Shown: positions 18,572 to 26,379, counted from the stretch's first letter. The stretch: DNA of 27,880 nucleotides from Streptomyces sp. NRRL S-340 (GCF_000720185.1 NZ_JOIY01000072.1:1-27880), one strand, 5' to 3'. Program-made: numbers and translations. The notes: generated from the letters alone by a model not told the origin.

Positions 18572-18590
18572 GCGTGACGCGACACCCCCT

Positions 18591-18628
18591 CGCGGCCGTC
18601 CGTTATCCGGACGGCCGCGACTTTTTTT
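18591..18628 (+). terminator. Intrinsic terminator of mmsA
   Basis: A perfect 12-bp stem, CGCGGCCGTCCG (18591-18602) with CGGACGGCCGCG (18608-18619), a 5-nt loop, then AC and seven Ts. It is the only terminator in the window with a classic T-run. Confidence 0.95.
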
Positions 18629-18734
18629 GCGCCGTGCCCTGCGATTCCCGTGTGCGTGGGAGGAAACGGATGGCATAGGCGGATCGGTTCTGGTGCCTTG
18701 GAAAGCAAGGTCACAGTTTGTTGAGGCTTGATGA

Positions 18735-18821
18735 ATGCGCTGTTGCGGCTGTGCAACCTGTGAAATCGAGCCGCCGCCCGCCCGGCCCCGGGTGCGGATT
18801 CCGAAGGTGAACAGCCATTGA
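18735..18821 (+). CDS. Possible Cys-rich leader peptide (28 residues)
   Basis: ATG 18735 follows GAGG (18723-18726) by 8 nt. The peptide begins MRCCGCATCEIEPPP and ends at TGA 18819-18821. Four Cys lie in the first nine residues. It sits 220 bp before the permease start, beyond the mmsA terminator. Cys-rich leader peptides act as translation sensors elsewhere in actinobacteria; here this is conjecture, and the frame may be chance. Confidence 0.3.
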   Translation: MRCCGCATCEIEPPPARPRVRIPKVNSH

Positions 18822-18845
18822 CGTGACGGTTTTCGTCGGGATTCC

Positions 18846-18908
18846 ATGCTGGCGCCGGGAGCGGACGAGATGACGAGAACGTACGACCGAAGCCGCCGGA
18901 GGCGATAG
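18846..18908 (+). CDS. Possible Arg-rich leader peptide before the permease
   Basis: The frame MLAPGADEMTRTYDRSRRRR ends at TAG 18906-18908, 49 nt before the permease ATG. An internal start at ATG 18870 has GGGAG 8 nt upstream and gives 12 residues. Six Arg codons are used, including AGA, AGG and two CGA, all rare in this genome. The position just upstream of an amino-acid permease suggests attenuation or ribosome-stalling control. There is no convincing terminator hairpin between it and the permease. Confidence 0.3.
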   Translation: MLAPGADEMTRTYDRSRRRR

Positions 18909-18957
18909 CGCTCCCGAGCCCCCATCACCTGTTGCACGAGTCGATCGGAACTGCCGC

Positions 18958-20376
18958 ATGACCGACACGCTCCCCCCTGCCCACACCGCCACCCCCACGG
19001 CGGCCGGCAGCCCCACCGGGACGACGGACAGCCCCCAGCAGCTCAAGCGCTCCATCGGGGTCGTCGGCGGCACCCTCCTCACCCTCTCGTGCGTCACACC
19101 CGCCTCCACGCTCTTCGTGGTCGTGCCCGACCTGTTCGGCTCGCTCGGCACCGCCACCGCCCTCACCATCGCCATCGGCTCCCTGCTCTGCATCGCCGTG
19201 GCGTTCTGCTACTCCGAGCTGGGCACCCTCATCCCCAGCGCGGGCGGCGAGTACGCCATGGTCTCCACGATGGCCGGACGTCTGGCGGGCTGGCTGGTGT
19301 TCGTGCTGTCCCTGCTGGTCGTCATGATCGTGCCGCCCGTGATCGCCATGGGCACCGCCGACTACCTGGCGCCGATCGTCCACCTCGACCCGGCGATGAC
19401 CGGCGCCGGGGTCATGCTGCTCGCCACCCTCGCCGGCCTGCTCGACCTGCGCGCCAACGCCTGGATCACCGGCATCTTCCTGGTCCTGGAGGTCATCGCC
19501 GCGGGCGTGGTCGCCGTCCTGGGCTTCGCCCACAGCCACCGGGGCGCCGGCAGCCTGGTCTCGATGCAGGTGGCCGGGGCGGGCGGCCACACCGACACCG
19601 TGACGGCCATGCTCGTGGTCTCCGGACTCGCCATCGCCCTGTTCATCACCCAGGGCTTCTCCACCGCCGTCTACCTCTCCGAGGAGCTGGAGCACCCGCG
19701 CCGCAACGTGGCCCGCACCGTGCTCGCCACCCTCGCCATCTCCACCGTGATCATCCTGGTGCCGGTCGTCGCCATCACCATGGGCGCCTCCGACCTCAAG
19801 GAGCTGACCGGCGGCGACCTCAGCTCGATGGTGACCGCCTGGTCCAACACCGCCGTCGGCACCTTCGTCAGCCTCTGCGTCGCCCTCGCGATCATCAACG
19901 CCGGCATCGTCATGGTCATCCAGAACTCCCGCGTGCTGTTCGCCTCCGCCCGCGACAAGGCCTGGCCCGGACCGGTCAACACCGTCTTCGCCAAGCTCGG
20001 CCGGTTCGGCTCCCCCTGGGTCGCCACGCTCGCCGTCGGCGTCCCCGGCGCGGTCCTGTGCTTCGTCAACCTGGACACCCTCTACGGCGTCACCGGTGTC
20101 TCCGTGACCGGCATGTACCTGCTCGTCGCCGTCGCCGCCCTGCTGGCCCGCCGCGGCTCCCACAAGCACACGTCCGCCTGGCGCATGCCGCTGTGGCCCG
20201 CCGTGCCCGTCCTGCTGATCGCGGTCCTCGCGTACATCCTCACCCAGCAGGAGGCCACCTACCTGCTGTGGACCGGCGGCATCATGGCCGTGGCCACCCT
20301 GTACTGGGCCTTCTACCTCCGCCCGCGCCGCGACACCCGCTGGCTGGTGTCGATCCCCGAGGACGCCCGGGACTGA
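18958..20376 (+). CDS. APC-superfamily amino acid/amine permease
   Basis: 472 residues from ATG 18958 with only a weak ribosome site. A ~30-residue Pro/Thr-rich cytoplasmic tail is followed by about 12 membrane helices. The first helix holds the APC glycine motif region SIGVVGGTLLTLSCVTPASTLFVVVP. The consensus loop EELEHPRRNVARTV after helix 6 is the APC signature (E-x-PR-R/K-N-x-P-R type), and NSRVLFASARDKAWP is the conserved loop before helix 9. It moves an amino acid or amine with a proton across the membrane; the substrate (for example GABA or a polyamine) cannot be told. A leader of over 300 bp with two possible peptides precedes it, and a hairpin follows. Confidence 0.88.
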   Translation: MTDTLPPAHTATPTAAGSPTGTTDSPQQLKRSIGVVGGTLLTLSCVTPASTLFVVVPDLFGSLGTATALTIAIGSLLCIAVAFCYSELGTLIPSAGGEYAMVSTMAGRLAGWLVFVLSLLVVMIVPPVIAMGTADYLAPIVHLDPAMTGAGVMLLATLAGLLDLRANAWITGIFLVLEVIAAGVVAVLGFAHSHRGAGSLVSMQVAGAGGHTDTVTAMLVVSGLAIALFITQGFSTAVYLSEELEHPRRNVARTVLATLAISTVIILVPVVAITMGASDLKELTGGDLSSMVTAWSNTAVGTFVSLCVALAIINAGIVMVIQNSRVLFASARDKAWPGPVNTVFAKLGRFGSPWVATLAVGVPGAVLCFVNLDTLYGVTGVSVTGMYLLVAVAALLARRGSHKHTSAWRMPLWPAVPVLLIAVLAYILTQQEATYLLWTGGIMAVATLYWAFYLRPRRDTRWLVSIPEDARD

Positions 20377-20428
20377 CCCGCCGCCCGCCGCATCCCCCCT
20401 CGGAGCCCCCGTCCCCACGGATCCGTAC

Positions 20429-20454
20429 CACGGCCGCGGTACGCCGCGGCCGTG
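20429..20454 (+). terminator. Hairpin terminator of the permease
   Basis: A perfect 11-bp stem, CACGGCCGCGG (20429-20439) with CCGCGGCCGTG (20444-20454), and TACG loop, 52 bp after the permease stop. Confidence 0.8.
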
Positions 20455-20519
20455 CCGTACTCCGCACGGAGGGGCCGAGGTTCGCTCCGGCGGTGGCATC
20501 GGCCGCCGGTGGCGGCCCG

Positions 20520-20532
20520 TACCGTGGACGCC
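20520..20532 (+). promoter_or_regulatory. Leaderless-type -10 element before the hydrolase-ABC gene
   Basis: TACCGT (20520-20525), then 7 nt, then ATG 20533. The hexamer and the distance are identical to those before the helicase at 6315. There is no Shine-Dalgarno sequence. Confidence 0.5.
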
Positions 20533-23190
20533 ATGGATCTCCGACTGCCCGGACCGCGAGGGCTGCTGCGCGGACCCCGGCGGTGGCTCGCCGCCGGGGC
20601 CGCGCTCGTGGTGCTCGCCGGGGCCGGCACCTGGACCGCGGTCGCCTCCGCCGACGACCCGCCCGCGGTGCACCGCGCCGACCGGGTCATGAGCACGGCC
20701 GGCGGCGTGCGCCTCGACACGTCCTACTTCACCCCGGCCGGGCCCGGCCGCCACCCCGCCGTCCTGCTGGGACACGGCTTCGGCGGCAGCAAGGACGACG
20801 TACGGCAGCAGGCCGAGGACCTCGCCGCCGGCGGATACGCGGTCCTGACCTGGTCGGCGCGCGGCTTCGGCCGGTCCACCGGAAGGATCGGGCTGAACGA
20901 CCCCAAGGGCGAGGTCGCCGACGTCAGCAGGCTCATCGACTGGCTGGCCCGGCAGCCGCAGGTCCGCCTCGACGGACCCGGTGACCCGCGCGTCGGCATC
21001 GCCGGGGCCTCCTACGGCGGCGCGGTCTCCCTGCTCGCCGCCGGGTACGACCACCGGGTGGACGCCATCGCCCCCGAGATCACCTACTGGAACCTCGCGG
21101 ACGCCCTCTTCCCGAACGGCGTCTTCAAGAAGCTCTGGGCGGGGATCTTCTTCAACTCCGGCGGCGGCTGCGCCCGCTTCGAGCCGGCGCTGTGCCGGAT
21201 GTACGAGCGGGTCGCCGAGTCGGGGAAGCCGGACGCCGACGCGCGCCGCATCCTCCAGGAGCGCTCCCCGTCTGCCGTCGCCGACCGGATCAAGGTGCCC
21301 ACCCTGCTGGTGCAGGGCCAGACCGACTCGCTCTTCCCGCTCGGCCAGGCCGACGCGGCGCAGAAGGCGATCCGGGCGGGCGGCGCCCCCGTGGCCGTGG
21401 ACTGGATCGCGGGCGGCCACGACGGCGGCGACCTGGAGAGCGGCCGGATCCAGGCACGCGTGACCGCCTGGTTCGACCGCTACCTGAAGCAGGACGGCAG
21501 CGCCGGCACCGGCCCCGCCTTCCGCGTCACCCGCACCGGCGGGATCGACTCCACCGACGGCGCGGCCCTGCAGCGCGGCGCGAGCGCGAGCACGTACCCG
21601 GGGCTGGACAGCGGGGCCCGCGCCGTGGCCCTGACCGGGCGCGAGCAGCGGTTCCAGAACCCGCCGGGCGCCAACCCGCCCGCCGTCTCCGCGCTGCCCG
21701 GCCTCGGCGGCGCGGACGGCGGACTGGGCCGGCTCTCCGCGCTGGGCCTCGGCGTCTCCCTGGACTTCCCCGGCCAGTACGCGCGCTTCGACTCGGCGCC
21801 CCTGGGCAGCGACCTGCGCATCACCGGATCGCCCACGGTCACCGTCCACGTCACCTCCAGCAGCGACGACGCCGTGCTCTTCGCCAAGGTGTACGACGTC
21901 GGGCCCGGCTCGTCCCGGCCCGTGCTGCCCGCCCAGCTCGTCGATCCCGTGCGCGTCGAGGGCGCGCGGCACGGCAAGGACGTCACCCTCACCCTCCCGG
22001 CCGTCGACCACGAGGTGCAGAAGGGCCACCGGCTCCGTCTGGTCCTCGCCTCCACCGACCTCGGCTACGCCTCCCCGGCCGCCCCGGCGACGTACACCGT
22101 CGCCCTGAAGAGCGACCTGTCGGTGCCCACCGCGCCCGGCGTGCGGACCGCGGCGGCCCCGCTGCCCGCCTGGGTGTGGTGGCTGCCCGCCGCGGCCACG
22201 CTGGCCGCGCTCGCGCTGCTGCTCACCGCCCGCCGCCGCAGCACCGCCCCGGCCCCCGACCCGGAACTGTCCGGCGTCCCCCTCCAGATCACCGGTCTCA
22301 GCAAGCGCTACGCCCGCTCCGCCGACCGGTACGCGGTACGCGACCTGTCCTTCCGCGTCGAGCGGGGCCAGGTGCTCGGCCTGCTCGGACCCAACGGGGC
22401 CGGCAAGACGACCACGCTGCGCATGCTGATGGGCCTGATCCGGCCCGACGACGGCGAGATCCGCGTCTTCGGCCACGCGATCCGGCCCGGCGCGCCCGTG
22501 CTCTCCCGGGTCGGCGCCTTCGTCGAGGGCGCGGGGTTCCTGCCGCACCTGTCCGGCCGGGAGAACCTGGAACTGTACTGGCGGGCCACCGGCCGCCCGC
22601 CCGGGGACGCCCACCTGGAGGAGGCCCTGGAGATCGCCGGCCTCGGCGACGCCCTGGCCCGCGCGGTGCGCACCTACTCCCAGGGCATGCGCCAGCGCCT
22701 GGCCATCGCCCAGGCCATGCTGGGCCTGCCCGACCTGCTCATCCTCGACGAGCCGACCAACGGCCTCGACCCGCCGCAGATCCGCGAGATGCGCGAGGTG
22801 ATGATCCGGTACGCGGCCGGCGGGCGCACCGTCATCGTCTCCAGCCACCTGCTCGCCGAGGTCGAGCAGTCCTGCACGCACCTGGTCGTCATGGACCGGG
22901 GCCGGCTGGTGCAGGCCGGCCCGGTCGGCGAGATCGTCGGCTCCGGGGACACCCTGCTGGTCGGCACCGCGGAGCCCGTGGACGAGCCGGTGGCCGGGAA
23001 GGTGGCCGCGCTGCCGGGCGTCGCCTCCGCCACCCGCACCGGCGACGGCCTGCTGGTCCGGCTGGAGTCCGGCGCCACGGCCGAGGGCCTGGTGGCGGAG
23101 CTGGTGCGGCTGGAGGTGCCCGTCGCATCGGTCGGCCCGCACCGCCGTCTGGAGGACGCCTTCCTCACCCTGATCGGAGGTTCCGCATGA
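20533..23190 (+). CDS. Alpha/beta hydrolase (CocE/S15-like) fused to an ABC transporter ATPase
   Basis: 885 residues. Residues 17-40 are a signal anchor. An S15/CocE-type hydrolase follows with nucleophile Ser160 in GASYGG, Asp265 in GQTDSLFP, His296 in GGHDGG and oxyanion region LLGHGFGGS. Residues ~330-530 resemble the C-terminal jelly-roll of X-Pro dipeptidyl peptidases and cocaine esterase. A second membrane helix (545-566) leads to an ABC ATPase: Walker A GPNGAGKTT (619-627), signature YSQGM (715-719), Walker B LLILDE (735-740) and switch His772. Topology therefore puts the hydrolase outside and the ATPase inside. The stop overlaps the start of the ABC-2 permease (ATGA). No frameshift is seen at the junction. 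The substrate is unknown; peptide or ester processing coupled to export is an inference. Confidence 0.88.
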   Translation: MDLRLPGPRGLLRGPRRWLAAGAALVVLAGAGTWTAVASADDPPAVHRADRVMSTAGGVRLDTSYFTPAGPGRHPAVLLGHGFGGSKDDVRQQAEDLAAGGYAVLTWSARGFGRSTGRIGLNDPKGEVADVSRLIDWLARQPQVRLDGPGDPRVGIAGASYGGAVSLLAAGYDHRVDAIAPEITYWNLADALFPNGVFKKLWAGIFFNSGGGCARFEPALCRMYERVAESGKPDADARRILQERSPSAVADRIKVPTLLVQGQTDSLFPLGQADAAQKAIRAGGAPVAVDWIAGGHDGGDLESGRIQARVTAWFDRYLKQDGSAGTGPAFRVTRTGGIDSTDGAALQRGASASTYPGLDSGARAVALTGREQRFQNPPGANPPAVSALPGLGGADGGLGRLSALGLGVSLDFPGQYARFDSAPLGSDLRITGSPTVTVHVTSSSDDAVLFAKVYDVGPGSSRPVLPAQLVDPVRVEGARHGKDVTLTLPAVDHEVQKGHRLRLVLASTDLGYASPAAPATYTVALKSDLSVPTAPGVRTAAAPLPAWVWWLPAAATLAALALLLTARRRSTAPAPDPELSGVPLQITGLSKRYARSADRYAVRDLSFRVERGQVLGLLGPNGAGKTTTLRMLMGLIRPDDGEIRVFGHAIRPGAPVLSRVGAFVEGAGFLPHLSGRENLELYWRATGRPPGDAHLEEALEIAGLGDALARAVRTYSQGMRQRLAIAQAMLGLPDLLILDEPTNGLDPPQIREMREVMIRYAAGGRTVIVSSHLLAEVEQSCTHLVVMDRGRLVQAGPVGEIVGSGDTLLVGTAEPVDEPVAGKVAALPGVASATRTGDGLLVRLESGATAEGLVAELVRLEVPVASVGPHRRLEDAFLTLIGGSA

Positions 23191-24050
23191 GCACGCTCAC
23201 CGAGACCGCGGAGGTCGCCCCCGGCTACCACCCCGGGCGCACCCTGCCGCTGCGGGTGGAGCTGGCCCGGCAGCTGAAGCGCCGCCGCACCCTGATCATG
23301 GGCGGCATCCTGGCCGCGCTGCCGTTCGTGCTCGTCGTGGCCTTCGCGATCGGCGGCGACCCCGGCGGCCGCAACGACCAGGTGACCCTGATGGACACCG
23401 CCACCGCCTCGGGCGCCAACTTCGCCGCGGTGAACCTGTTCGTGTCGGCCGGCTTCCTGCTGGTGATCCCGGTGGCGCTGTTCTGCGGGGACACCGTCGC
23501 CTCCGAGGCGAGCTGGTCCTCGCTGCGCTACCTGCTGGCCGCGCCCGTGCCCCGGACCCGGCTGCTGTGGTCCAAGCTCGTCGTCGGACTCGGCCTGAGC
23601 CTGGCCGCCATGGTGCTCCTGCCCGTGGTCGCGCTCGCCGTCGGCACCGCCGCCTACGGCTGGGGCCCGCTGGAGATCCCCACCGGCGGCGCGCTCGCCG
23701 CGGGCACCGCCGCCCAGCGGCTGGTGGTGATCGTGGCGTACGTCTTCGTCTCCCAGCTGGTCACCGCGGGGCTGGCGTTCTGGCTGTCCACGCGGACGGA
23801 CGCGCCGCTGGGTGCCGTGGGCGGCGCGGTGGGCCTGACCATCGTCGGCAACGTCCTGGACGCGGTCACCGCGCTGGGCCACTGGCGCGACTTCCTGCCC
23901 GCGCACTGGCAGTTCGCCTGGGCCGACGCCGTGCAGCCGCGCCCCGAGTGGTCGGGGATGATCCAGGGCACGGCCGTCTCCGTCGCCTACGCGCTGGTGC
24001 TCTTCGCCCTGGCCTTCCGCTCCTTCGCCCGCAAGGACGTCGTGTCCTAG
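23187..24050 (+). CDS. ABC-2 family transporter permease, partner of the fused ATPase
   Basis: 287 residues from ATG 23187, overlapping the previous stop by 4 bp, with GGAGG 6 nt upstream. A ~35-residue cytoplasmic N-terminus (ELARQLKRRRT) precedes six hydrophobic segments: about 37-56, 82-102, 131-155, 178-198, 207-226 and 255-276. GDTVASEASWSSLRYLLAAPVPRTRLLWSKLVVG between helices 2 and 3 is the typical ABC-2 coupling region that contacts the ATPase. It should dimerise in the membrane and export a substrate with the ATPase domain of the preceding protein. Coupled translation implies fixed stoichiometry. A 19-bp hairpin ends the operon. Confidence 0.9.
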   Translation: MSTLTETAEVAPGYHPGRTLPLRVELARQLKRRRTLIMGGILAALPFVLVVAFAIGGDPGGRNDQVTLMDTATASGANFAAVNLFVSAGFLLVIPVALFCGDTVASEASWSSLRYLLAAPVPRTRLLWSKLVVGLGLSLAAMVLLPVVALAVGTAAYGWGPLEIPTGGALAAGTAAQRLVVIVAYVFVSQLVTAGLAFWLSTRTDAPLGAVGGAVGLTIVGNVLDAVTALGHWRDFLPAHWQFAWADAVQPRPEWSGMIQGTAVSVAYALVLFALAFRSFARKDVVS

Positions 24051-24069
24051 GAACCGCCGCGCGACGCAA

Positions 24070-24110
24070 ACGGGAGCGGGCCGCCGAGGAACTCGGCGGC
24101 CCGCTCCCGT
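24070..24110. terminator. Bidirectional terminator between the ABC operon and rdlB
   Basis: A perfect 19-bp inverted repeat (24070-24088 with 24092-24110, starting ACGGGAGCGGGCC) with a GAA loop. It lies between two convergent genes. Confidence 0.9.
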
Positions 24111-24126
24111 CGGCCGTGCCGCAGGC

Positions 24127-24519
24127 TCAGCGCTCGCTGTTCTGCGACAGGATCGACACGTCCTCCAGCAGGTGCGCCAGCGCGCCGTCGCGCTTGGCCT
24201 GCGTGGAGTTCTCGGTGCACTGCTGGTTCTGCCGGTCGGACAGGATCGGGATGTCCTGGACGTTGACGACCTGGAGCACCCCGACCGGCAGCTCGCCCAC
24301 GGCGATGCACGGCTTGTTGAACGACCCCTGGATGAGTGCCATCTGCGGGCTCATGTTCCCGTACGTGGTCGAGTTGCCGTAGCTCTGCCACGCACCGTTG
24401 CCGTTCAAGGCCGTCGGGCCGCTGTCGTTGCCGATCGCCAGGGCCTGCGGAGCGGCGGCGGCGGTGGCGCCGAGCGCGGAGGCGGCGATGGCCGCGGTGG
24501 CGACAAACTTCTTGATCAC
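24127..24519 (-). CDS. rdlB: Rodlin (rodlet layer protein)
   Basis: 130 residues from GTG 24519, with AAAGGA 8-13 nt upstream. Residues 1-28 are a Sec signal peptide ending ALA, with mature IGNDSGP. The mature part has GNG/GNST motifs, MSPQMALIQGSFNKPC (Cys71), [16 protein letters not shown] (Cys101) and [21 protein letters not shown]. It aligns without gaps to the neighbouring rodlin. Rodlins arrange chaplin fibrils into the paired rodlets on aerial hyphae and spores. Naming as rdlB rests on its MIKK start, SFNKPC and its position away from the chaplins, as I recall in S. coelicolor. It is divergent from rdlA with its own ECF-type promoter. Confidence 0.9.
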   Translation of the reverse strand: MIKKFVATAAIAASALGATAAAAPQALAIGNDSGPTALNGNGAWQSYGNSTTYGNMSPQMALIQGSFNKPCIAVGELPVGVLQVVNVQDIPILSDRQNQQCTENSTQAKRDGALAHLLEDVSILSQNSER

Positions 24520-24563
24520 TGGGCGGTCCTTTCTGAGGGAACCCCGTCACCGGAGCGTTCTGG

Positions 24564-24590
24564 TCAACTGTCCGGGGCCACCGTGGTTTC
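24564..24590 (-). promoter_or_regulatory. ECF-type (sigma-BldN-like) promoter of rdlB
   Basis: On the minus strand: GAAACC (24590-24585), 16 bp, GTTGA (24568-24564), about 45 nt before the GTG. An AAC-type -35 with a GTT-type -10 is the ECF sigma pattern; rodlin genes are known to depend on sigma-BldN in S. coelicolor. Confidence 0.6.
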
Positions 24591-24696
24591 TCCCGTTCAC
24601 TCCCACGGCGGACCCCGCGAAGTGTTTGTGTGCTTTCCGGACTCCGTGATTGTCAGGCGTTTTCAAATGCCGTGCGGGCCAACCGGGTGAACCCCC

Positions 24697-24723
24697 GCAA
24701 CCAAACACCCCGCACCGTGTTGA
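24697..24723 (+). promoter_or_regulatory. ECF-type (sigma-BldN-like) promoter of rdlA
   Basis: GCAACC (24697-24702), 16 bp, GTTGA (24719-24723), 36 nt before the GTG. It has the same spacing as the opposing rdlB promoter. Confidence 0.65.
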
Positions 24724-24758
24724 TGAGGCCGTAGGACCTACGAGGAAAGGAACGCGCA

Positions 24759-25151
24759 GTGCTCAAGAAGGCAATGGTCGCCGCTGCGGCCGCCGTATCT
24801 GTCGTCGGTGGGTCGGTGGCGGCTGCTCCCGCGGCGCTTGCCATCGGGAACGACAACGGCCCGTCCATCGCGAACGGCAACGACGCGACGTCGTCGTTCG
24901 GCAACTCGGCGACGAAGGGCGACATGAGCCCGCAGCTCTCGCTGATCGAGGGCACGCTCAACAAGCCGTGCCTGGGGCTCAACGAGACCAACGTCGGCGT
25001 GCTGCAGATCGTGAACGTCCAGGACATTCCGATCCTGTCGGACCGGCAGAACCAGCAGTGCTCGGACAACTCCACCCAGGCCAAGCGCGACGGCGCCCTG
25101 TCGCACATCCTGGAGGACCTGTCGGTCCTCTCGGCCAACGGCGAAAGCTGA
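24759..25151 (+). CDS. rdlA: Rodlin (rodlet layer protein)
   Basis: 130 residues from GTG 24759, with GAGGAAAGG 8 nt upstream. The signal peptide [18 protein letters not shown]...ALA is cleaved before IGNDNGP. The mature protein has [16 protein letters not shown] (Cys71), [16 protein letters not shown] (Cys101) and [27 protein letters not shown]. It is secreted and co-assembles with chaplins into rodlets at the aerial surface. It is divergent from rdlB and followed by two chaplin genes on the same strand. A 17-codon stretch (25011-25061) differs from rdlB only at three silent sites. Confidence 0.92.
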   Translation: MLKKAMVAAAAAVSVVGGSVAAAPAALAIGNDNGPSIANGNDATSSFGNSATKGDMSPQLSLIEGTLNKPCLGLNETNVGVLQIVNVQDIPILSDRQNQQCSDNSTQAKRDGALSHILEDLSVLSANGES

Positions 25152-25401
25152 GCCGTTCTTGGCCGGCCCGGGTCGTCCGCTGCTCCGTCCGCGGGCGCCC
25201 GGGCTGTTTTCGCTGAATTCTTTTCGCCCGAGCGGACGAGGGCGAGACGTAGGGTGTGCGGGGCAGTCGAGTGAATTGTCGGGTGATTTACGTTCCGCCG
25301 TTTTCCATTACGTCTATTCCTCGTTCAGTGCCGCGACCGTGAGGTCGTGCTCACTCGGTTTCTCGCCGTCATTGGGGCCTTGCCCCGAGAAGGGAACTTC
25401 C

Positions 25402-25629
25402 ATGAAGAAGAGCGTCGCTGTCGTGACCGGCGCCATCCTGGCTCTGGGCATGGCCGCCCCCGCCTTCGCCGACGCCGGCGCCGAGGGTGCGGCCGTCGGT
25501 TCGCCGGGTGTGATCTCCGGCAACACCATCCAGATCCCGGTGCACGTCCCGATCAACGTGTGCGGCAACACCATCGACATCATCGCGCTGCTGAACCCCG
25601 CGTTCGGCAACACCTGCGTCAACGACTGA
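25402..25629 (+). CDS. chpD: Short chaplin
   Basis: 75 residues from ATG 25402, with AGAAGGGAA 6 nt upstream; the longer frame from 25159 is the untranslated leader. The signal peptide MKKSVAVVTGAILALGMAAPAFA is followed by a single chaplin domain, AVGSPGVISGNTIQIPVHVPINVCGNTIDIIALLNPAFGNTC, with the paired Cys54 and Cys72 of disulfide-containing chaplins. Chaplins are secreted amyloid-forming surfactants that let hyphae break the water surface. The choice of chpD follows from its place beside rdlA, as in S. coelicolor; it is not chpE-like, because chpE lacks the cysteines. The 250-bp leader is A/T-richer near 25260-25330, where its promoter should lie. Confidence 0.93.
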   Translation: MKKSVAVVTGAILALGMAAPAFADAGAEGAAVGSPGVISGNTIQIPVHVPINVCGNTIDIIALLNPAFGNTCVND

Positions 25630-25765
25630 CCGCACGGGCGCACCGGCCGTCCCGGCCGGGTCAGGGCCGGCCTTGGACGTCGAACTCGCGACCCAGGGCC
25701 GGCCCTCCCACATCGGAACGTTCCTCAAGCCGCCGCGAGCGGCTTCGAGCAGGAAGACCACTAGA

Positions 25766-26356
25766 TTGCGACAGACCCTGAGCAGGGGAGTGTTCGCGGC
25801 GGCCGCCGCGACGAGCGTGCTGTCCCTGTACGGCAGTGCCGCCTTCGCCGACTCGACGGCGGACGGAGTCAGCGCGGGTTCACCCGGCCTGCTGTCCGGC
25901 AACACCGTCCAGGCGCCGGTCGAGGTGCCGGTGAACGCCTGCGGCAACACCGTCGACGCCGCGGCGGCGCTGAACCCGGCGTTCGGCAACAAGTGCGCCA
26001 ACGTCTCGGAGAAGACGCCGCCGCCCCCGTCGCACAGCCCCGACTGCGAGGACCGGGGCGGCTACGGGGAGCAGCCCTCCTCGGGCGCGTACGGCGAGCA
26101 GCCCTCCCCGGGCGAGTGCACGACCCCGCCGCCGAGCACCCCGCCGACCTCGACCCCGCCGCCCACGCACCACACCACCCCGCCGCCCACGCACCACGCG
26201 ACGCCGCCCCCGGCCGAGCACACCCCGCCGCAGATGGCCGAGACCGGCAGCGGCAACACCGGGGCGCTGCTGGCCGCCTCGGCCGCCAGTGCCGCGCTGA
26301 TCGCCGGCGGCACGGTCCTCTACCGCCGCGGCCGGTCCCTGGGCGCCCACCGGTAG
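25766..26356 (+). CDS. Sortase-type chaplin with a single chaplin domain
   Basis: TTG 25766 is chosen: AGGAAG (25751-25756) is 9 nt upstream and it yields the typical chaplin start MRQTLSRGVFAAAAATSVLS, 196 residues. A signal peptide ends near AFADS. One chaplin domain spans ~38-77 (SAGSPGLLSGNTVQAP...NACGNTVDAAAALNPAFGNKC; Cys59, Cys77). A Pro/Thr/His linker follows, with a YGEQPSSGA/YGEQPSPGE repeat and two further Cys (94, 118). The C-terminus has MAETG (157-161), a hydrophobic helix and RRGR, a sortase signal. Known long chaplins (ChpA-C) carry two chaplin domains and LAxTG. This protein may be a reduced anchor chaplin. Confidence 0.85.
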   Translation: MRQTLSRGVFAAAAATSVLSLYGSAAFADSTADGVSAGSPGLLSGNTVQAPVEVPVNACGNTVDAAAALNPAFGNKCANVSEKTPPPPSHSPDCEDRGGYGEQPSSGAYGEQPSPGECTTPPPSTPPTSTPPPTHHTTPPPTHHATPPPAEHTPPQMAETGSGNTGALLAASAASAALIAGGTVLYRRGRSLGAHR

Positions 26357-26379
26357 ACGGTCCGCGGGTCCGGCGCCAC

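Noticed and set aside
18925..23142. A 1405-codon open frame on the minus strand across the permease and hydrolase-ABC genes
   Set aside because: It is a GC-skew shadow: His/Gly/Asp/Arg-rich, without domains or a ribosome site, and antisense to genes with clear motifs.
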